Assembly (NCBI RefSeq): GCF_014773265.1 | Contig: NZ_JACWMY010000007.1 | Location: 186,001-250,000, forward strand | Direction of reading: 5' to 3' | Source of the DNA: Mucilaginibacter pankratovii | Lineage (GTDB): Bacteria > Bacteroidota > Bacteroidia > Sphingobacteriales > Sphingobacteriaceae | DNA length: 64,000 nucleotides | In this document: positions 61,393 to 64,000 of the stretch, in pieces | Position numbering within the stretch: the stretch's first letter is position 1 | Layout of the letters: each line of letters begins with the position of its first letter | The notes under the pieces: generated by a model | The model's database searches: none | Told to the model about the DNA's origin: nothing | The model's input: the letters and a program-made list of their open reading frames with translations, nothing else | Program-made: the position numbers and the translations under genes

Positions 61393-63548
61393 TTTGCCTC
61401 CGTTTGCCTGCCGTTTATATCAATAGTGAATTCCGAAAGCTTGTTGTTGGTTATCAGCACATCGGCCCGCATAAATTGTTTGCTTTTGCCAAAGCCGGTT
61501 TTATAGCCAAAAGCGGTAACCAGTAAGCCATTACCAAGCGTACGGGTATAACTTTGATAAACACGTTTAATGAAATTATAAAAAGGCGATACAAGATCGT
61601 AAAGCCAAATCCCCGGGTTACCCGCCGCTATATTTACTGGGTACAGGTCCTGAGCTTTCACGTGGCTTTCTGCCGAGAAGATAACCTTATATGCCGCTAA
61701 CTGAAACTTGTACAGTACCGAGGCCCGCCCGCCATAAAAGGTGGTAAAATAAAACGCCGTGTCGTTACTTACAAAGTAGGCAATATCACCGCTCTCATGA
61801 TCGAAAAGATAGGTTTGATTCAATGGATCTGTAAATACTTCCCAGGTTTCGGTATGGCTGCCGGCGCTAACCCGGGCCACATACCCAGGCTGGAAGGCAA
61901 AGGCTTGTTTTAAGGCATTTGATGCATCTATATTACTCACTGTGCTTTCTGCAGCCGGCACTTTAAAGCTGGTGAATTGCGTGTTGCCTGCATTGCTTTC
62001 TTTAAAGTAAGCGAATGGATAAGCAAGGGTTTTGGAACCCACATAAGGTGTTGCCTGCATCTGGAAATGCAGATGCGGCTCGGGGGATCGGCCACTATTT
62101 CCGCATAACGCCAGGATATCACCACGTTTTACAAAATCGCCCGGTTTTACTTTGGCGCTATTTGGTTTTAGGTGCGATACTTTGCTGTACAAACCATCGG
62201 CATGTTTTATCACGACAGTGTTGCCCCAGTTTTCGCGGGTGTTTATTTCGCCGATGGAATTGTCCTCCACATGGCTTACCACGGTTTCTACCACGCCATC
62301 GGCACAGGCTAAAACGGGTTTGTTGTAGCAATAAAAGTCATAGGGTTTTTCGCCGGGGAGTTTGTAGGTGCGGTTGTCTTCGTCTTTGATCACAAAATCG
62401 AGCGCCTGGCCCCATTCTGCATTGTGGGTAATACCGCCCTCGTAGCCCTGCGAAACCGACCAGCCCCCCATAAACGGCAGAGAAAGGTTAAAGTAGCGCA
62501 AATCATTCAGGCGTTCCTGCCCATTAAGGTATTGATAGAGGTTTGCCTCGGGCGAGTAATTTTGGTAAACGGTAAGCTGCAATGCACGCGGGTGCTGCCT
62601 CAGTTTTAAAAAATACAGGATGCCTATAACAATAAGGCAAAACGGCAGCGAAAGGATAGGCAGGTTCCAATCGTCGAGCAAGCTGGTAAAAGCACCTGTG
62701 AGCAGATAAGGCAAGGGGATTATCACGATAGCTAAAAGGTACGACCTTGTAGATGGCACAATAAAAAATCCGCTCAGCGCCATGCCCGTCATCATGAAGT
62801 TAACGCCCAAATGGTAATGTCCCAAGCCATCCGGGTAAATATGGGTGAACGAATTGAACAGACATGCCGATACAAAACTCAGAACCAATAAGCTAAAACT
62901 GATACGCGAATGAATAAGCAGCCCAATGCTGATCACCAGCCCCGCAAATGCATTATCCTGAAATAAAATAGCACTTACAGCCCTAAAAAACAGCCTAACG
63001 TAATAGGGCAGGGGTACCGCGTTTAACGTGCCGAAAAGCTGGTAGGGATGGGCGCTTTCTTTTACTGATAGCTCATTTAGCAGATAGCTTTCTTTAGGTA
63101 CAAGGCCCATTTGCCCGTAACCATTGGCGGCTAACAATATCAACCAAAAAACAACAACAAAAGGAAGGGATAATGCAGGTAGCCCGCGTTTTGCCAGCGT
63201 TGCAGTAAGAATAACCGTCAGCATTACCGTAAGCCCGGTAGCCACCATCAGCCAAACGCAAAATGCCATATTGAAATGGAAGAAGCTGCCAAAGCCCAGC
63301 CCGGTGAGGATGGCATTAAAGGTGTACAAACCGGATTGTGTGGTATCGTGCCGGTAACCCGAGAGCTTAAGCAAAGCCAGCGAGCCGCAAACTGCAGCCA
63401 GCCCCGCTGCCCCGGCAACCGGATTGAAAAAGGAAGTAACCAGCAGTAGTACCGCCAACACATTATGCTGCGAAAAAAACACAATGGAATAGCTGTTGAG
63501 CAATGCCTGTACAAATAAGAGTGTTTGTTTTTTCACAGCGATATTCAA
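61380..63548 (-). CDS. Urea-transporter/M23-peptidase fusion protein
   Basis: 722 aa; TTG at 63548 or GTG at 63536 as start. Residues ~5-320 form a UT-type membrane domain ('GLYTFNAILTGLGFGSFFHFN', with the family's duplicated helices). After ~320 a soluble part contains an M23 (LytM) peptidase: 'EWGQALDFV' (preceded by H for H-x(n)-D zinc ligands), 'CADGVVETVVSH', 'GNTVVIKHADGLYSKVSHL', 'VKRGDILALCGNSG' and 'PHLHFQM' (H-x-H). A beta-rich C-terminal ~170 residues follow. It starts 2 bp after the decarboxylase stop and overlaps the YaiO gene. Possible role: coupling solute (urea or polyamine-like) channel activity to cell-wall contact; inference only. Confidence 0.85.
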   Translation of the reverse strand: MNIAVKKQTLLFVQALLNSYSIVFFSQHNVLAVLLLVTSFFNPVAGAAGLAAVCGSLALLKLSGYRHDTTQSGLYTFNAILTGLGFGSFFHFNMAFCVWLMVATGLTVMLTVILTATLAKRGLPALSLPFVVVFWLILLAANGYGQMGLVPKESYLLNELSVKESAHPYQLFGTLNAVPLPYYVRLFFRAVSAILFQDNAFAGLVISIGLLIHSRISFSLLVLSFVSACLFNSFTHIYPDGLGHYHLGVNFMMTGMALSGFFIVPSTRSYLLAIVIIPLPYLLTGAFTSLLDDWNLPILSLPFCLIVIGILYFLKLRQHPRALQLTVYQNYSPEANLYQYLNGQERLNDLRYFNLSLPFMGGWSVSQGYEGGITHNAEWGQALDFVIKDEDNRTYKLPGEKPYDFYCYNKPVLACADGVVETVVSHVEDNSIGEINTRENWGNTVVIKHADGLYSKVSHLKPNSAKVKPGDFVKRGDILALCGNSGRSPEPHLHFQMQATPYVGSKTLAYPFAYFKESNAGNTQFTSFKVPAAESTVSNIDASNALKQAFAFQPGYVARVSAGSHTETWEVFTDPLNQTYLFDHESGDIAYFVSNDTAFYFTTFYGGRASVLYKFQLAAYKVIFSAESHVKAQDLYPVNIAAGNPGIWLYDLVSPFYNFIKRVYQSYTRTLGNGLLVTAFGYKTGFGKSKQFMRADVLITNNKLSEFTIDINGRQTEAKWEA

Positions 63549-63550
63549 TA

Positions 63551-64000
63551 CTATACAGTTTTAACTTGCTGCAAATGCACAGGGGACACCTCGGGCATTT
63601 CCAGATACTCCAGCGTTTCCGCTTTGCGGATGAGGTGCGGCTGGCGGTTTTCATCAATCAAAACCACAGCAGGGCGCATGCTAATGAACTGCATCCATTG
63701 CGTCATGTTGTAAGCACCTACTTTATGTACCACCACGTTGTCGCCGGGTTCCATCGCAGGCAGGTTTACGCTTTCGCGGATCACGTCGATATTCATGCAA
63801 AGCGGGCCGTAAAGCACCACATTGTCGATATGCTGCGAAGCATCCTGCGCGGGACTGATCTTATGATCATACCAAAGGGACGTGAACAACGTGTTGATGC
63901 CAAAATCCATAATAAGGGAACGGCGGCCATCGCTTAGGCGTTTGTTGGCAACCACGCTGCCCAGCAGGTAACCGGCATCGTCTATCAGTACCCGGCCGCT
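63551..64000 (-). CDS. PLP-dependent ornithine/DAP/arginine-decarboxylase-like enzyme, C-terminal part
   Basis: Only the last ~149 codons are in the window; the frame is open to base 64000. 'NVVLYGPLCMNIDVIRESVNLPAMEPGDNVVVHKVGAYNMTQWMQFISMRP' is the C-terminal barrel of fold-III decarboxylases: the G-P-x-C with the active-site Cys that lies across the dimer, and the G-A-Y motif with the PLP-contacting Tyr. The amino-acid substrate cannot be told from this part. It heads the overlapping operon with the UT-M23 fusion, YaiO and TPR genes. A polyamine or urea-cycle-linked product would fit a urea-transporter-like partner. Confidence 0.85.
   Translation of the reverse strand, partial: SGRVLIDDAGYLLGSVVANKRLSDGRRSLIMDFGINTLFTSLWYDHKISPAQDASQHIDNVVLYGPLCMNIDVIRESVNLPAMEPGDNVVVHKVGAYNMTQWMQFISMRPAVVLIDENRQPHLIRKAETLEYLEMPEVSPVHLQQVKTV

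Noticed and set aside
1-64000. CRISPR array
   Set aside because: No regularly spaced repeats with unique spacers were seen; repeats found are short inverted or tandem units.

Overview
The window looks like a Bacteroidota chromosome of the Sphingobacteriaceae type (Mucilaginibacter/Pedobacter-like). The signs are SusC/SusD genes, many TonB-linked and lipoprotein genes, Bacteroidota-type promoters (TTTG, about 19 bp, TAnnTTTG) and very weak Shine-Dalgarno signals. The genus is my inference from gene style, not from a marker gene.

Layout. 1-3.6 kb is ordinary backbone: the end of a WYL regulator, a secreted protein, two tRNA-Leu genes separated by a long hairpin, and a DUF2147/YCF48-like pair. 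At 3672 a tRNA-Lys(UUU) gene is the attachment site of an island of about 27 kb (3746-30753). It is bounded by a 16-bp perfect repeat of the tRNA 3' end and begins with a tyrosine integrase. The cargo is almost entirely genome defence. It holds a Wadjet operon (jetABCD plus a membrane-protein gene), a phosphoribosyltransferase-like/NADAR pair, a SbcCD (YhaN/YhaO)-like pair, a giant DUF4011-helicase-Vsr-DUF3320 protein with a transglutaminase-like N-terminus, a T5orf172 (GIY-YIG) protein with a divergent small gene, and a Hachiman (hamAB) operon. A decayed copy of the integrase 3' end inside the island (about 12855-12945) and further att-like scars at 3991 and 33128 suggest it grew by repeated insertions at the same tRNA.

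30.8-39.5 kb, beyond attR, holds the displaced tRNA terminator, an ABC-F ATPase, a small HTH protein, another att-like scar with a paralogous terminator, two small genes (one Cdd1-like) and a second DUF4011-helicase-Vsr paralog that lacks DUF3320.

39.7-58.8 kb looks like a sulfur-scavenging region. A short leader peptide ending in a run of cysteines precedes SusC, SusD, two sulfatases and a formylglycine-generating enzyme, followed by tRNA-Cys. On the opposite strand is a run of genes with three AhpD/CMD-family proteins, a TonB-dependent receptor, an MFS transporter, a lipoprotein, a beta-barrel protein and an S41 peptidase. The sulfur-starvation reading is inference from the sulfatases and the Cys-rich leader.

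58.8-64 kb (minus strand) holds a small anchored protein and a tightly overlapping operon: a PLP-dependent decarboxylase (cut by the window end), a urea transporter fused to an M23 peptidase domain, a YaiO-type barrel and a TPR protein.
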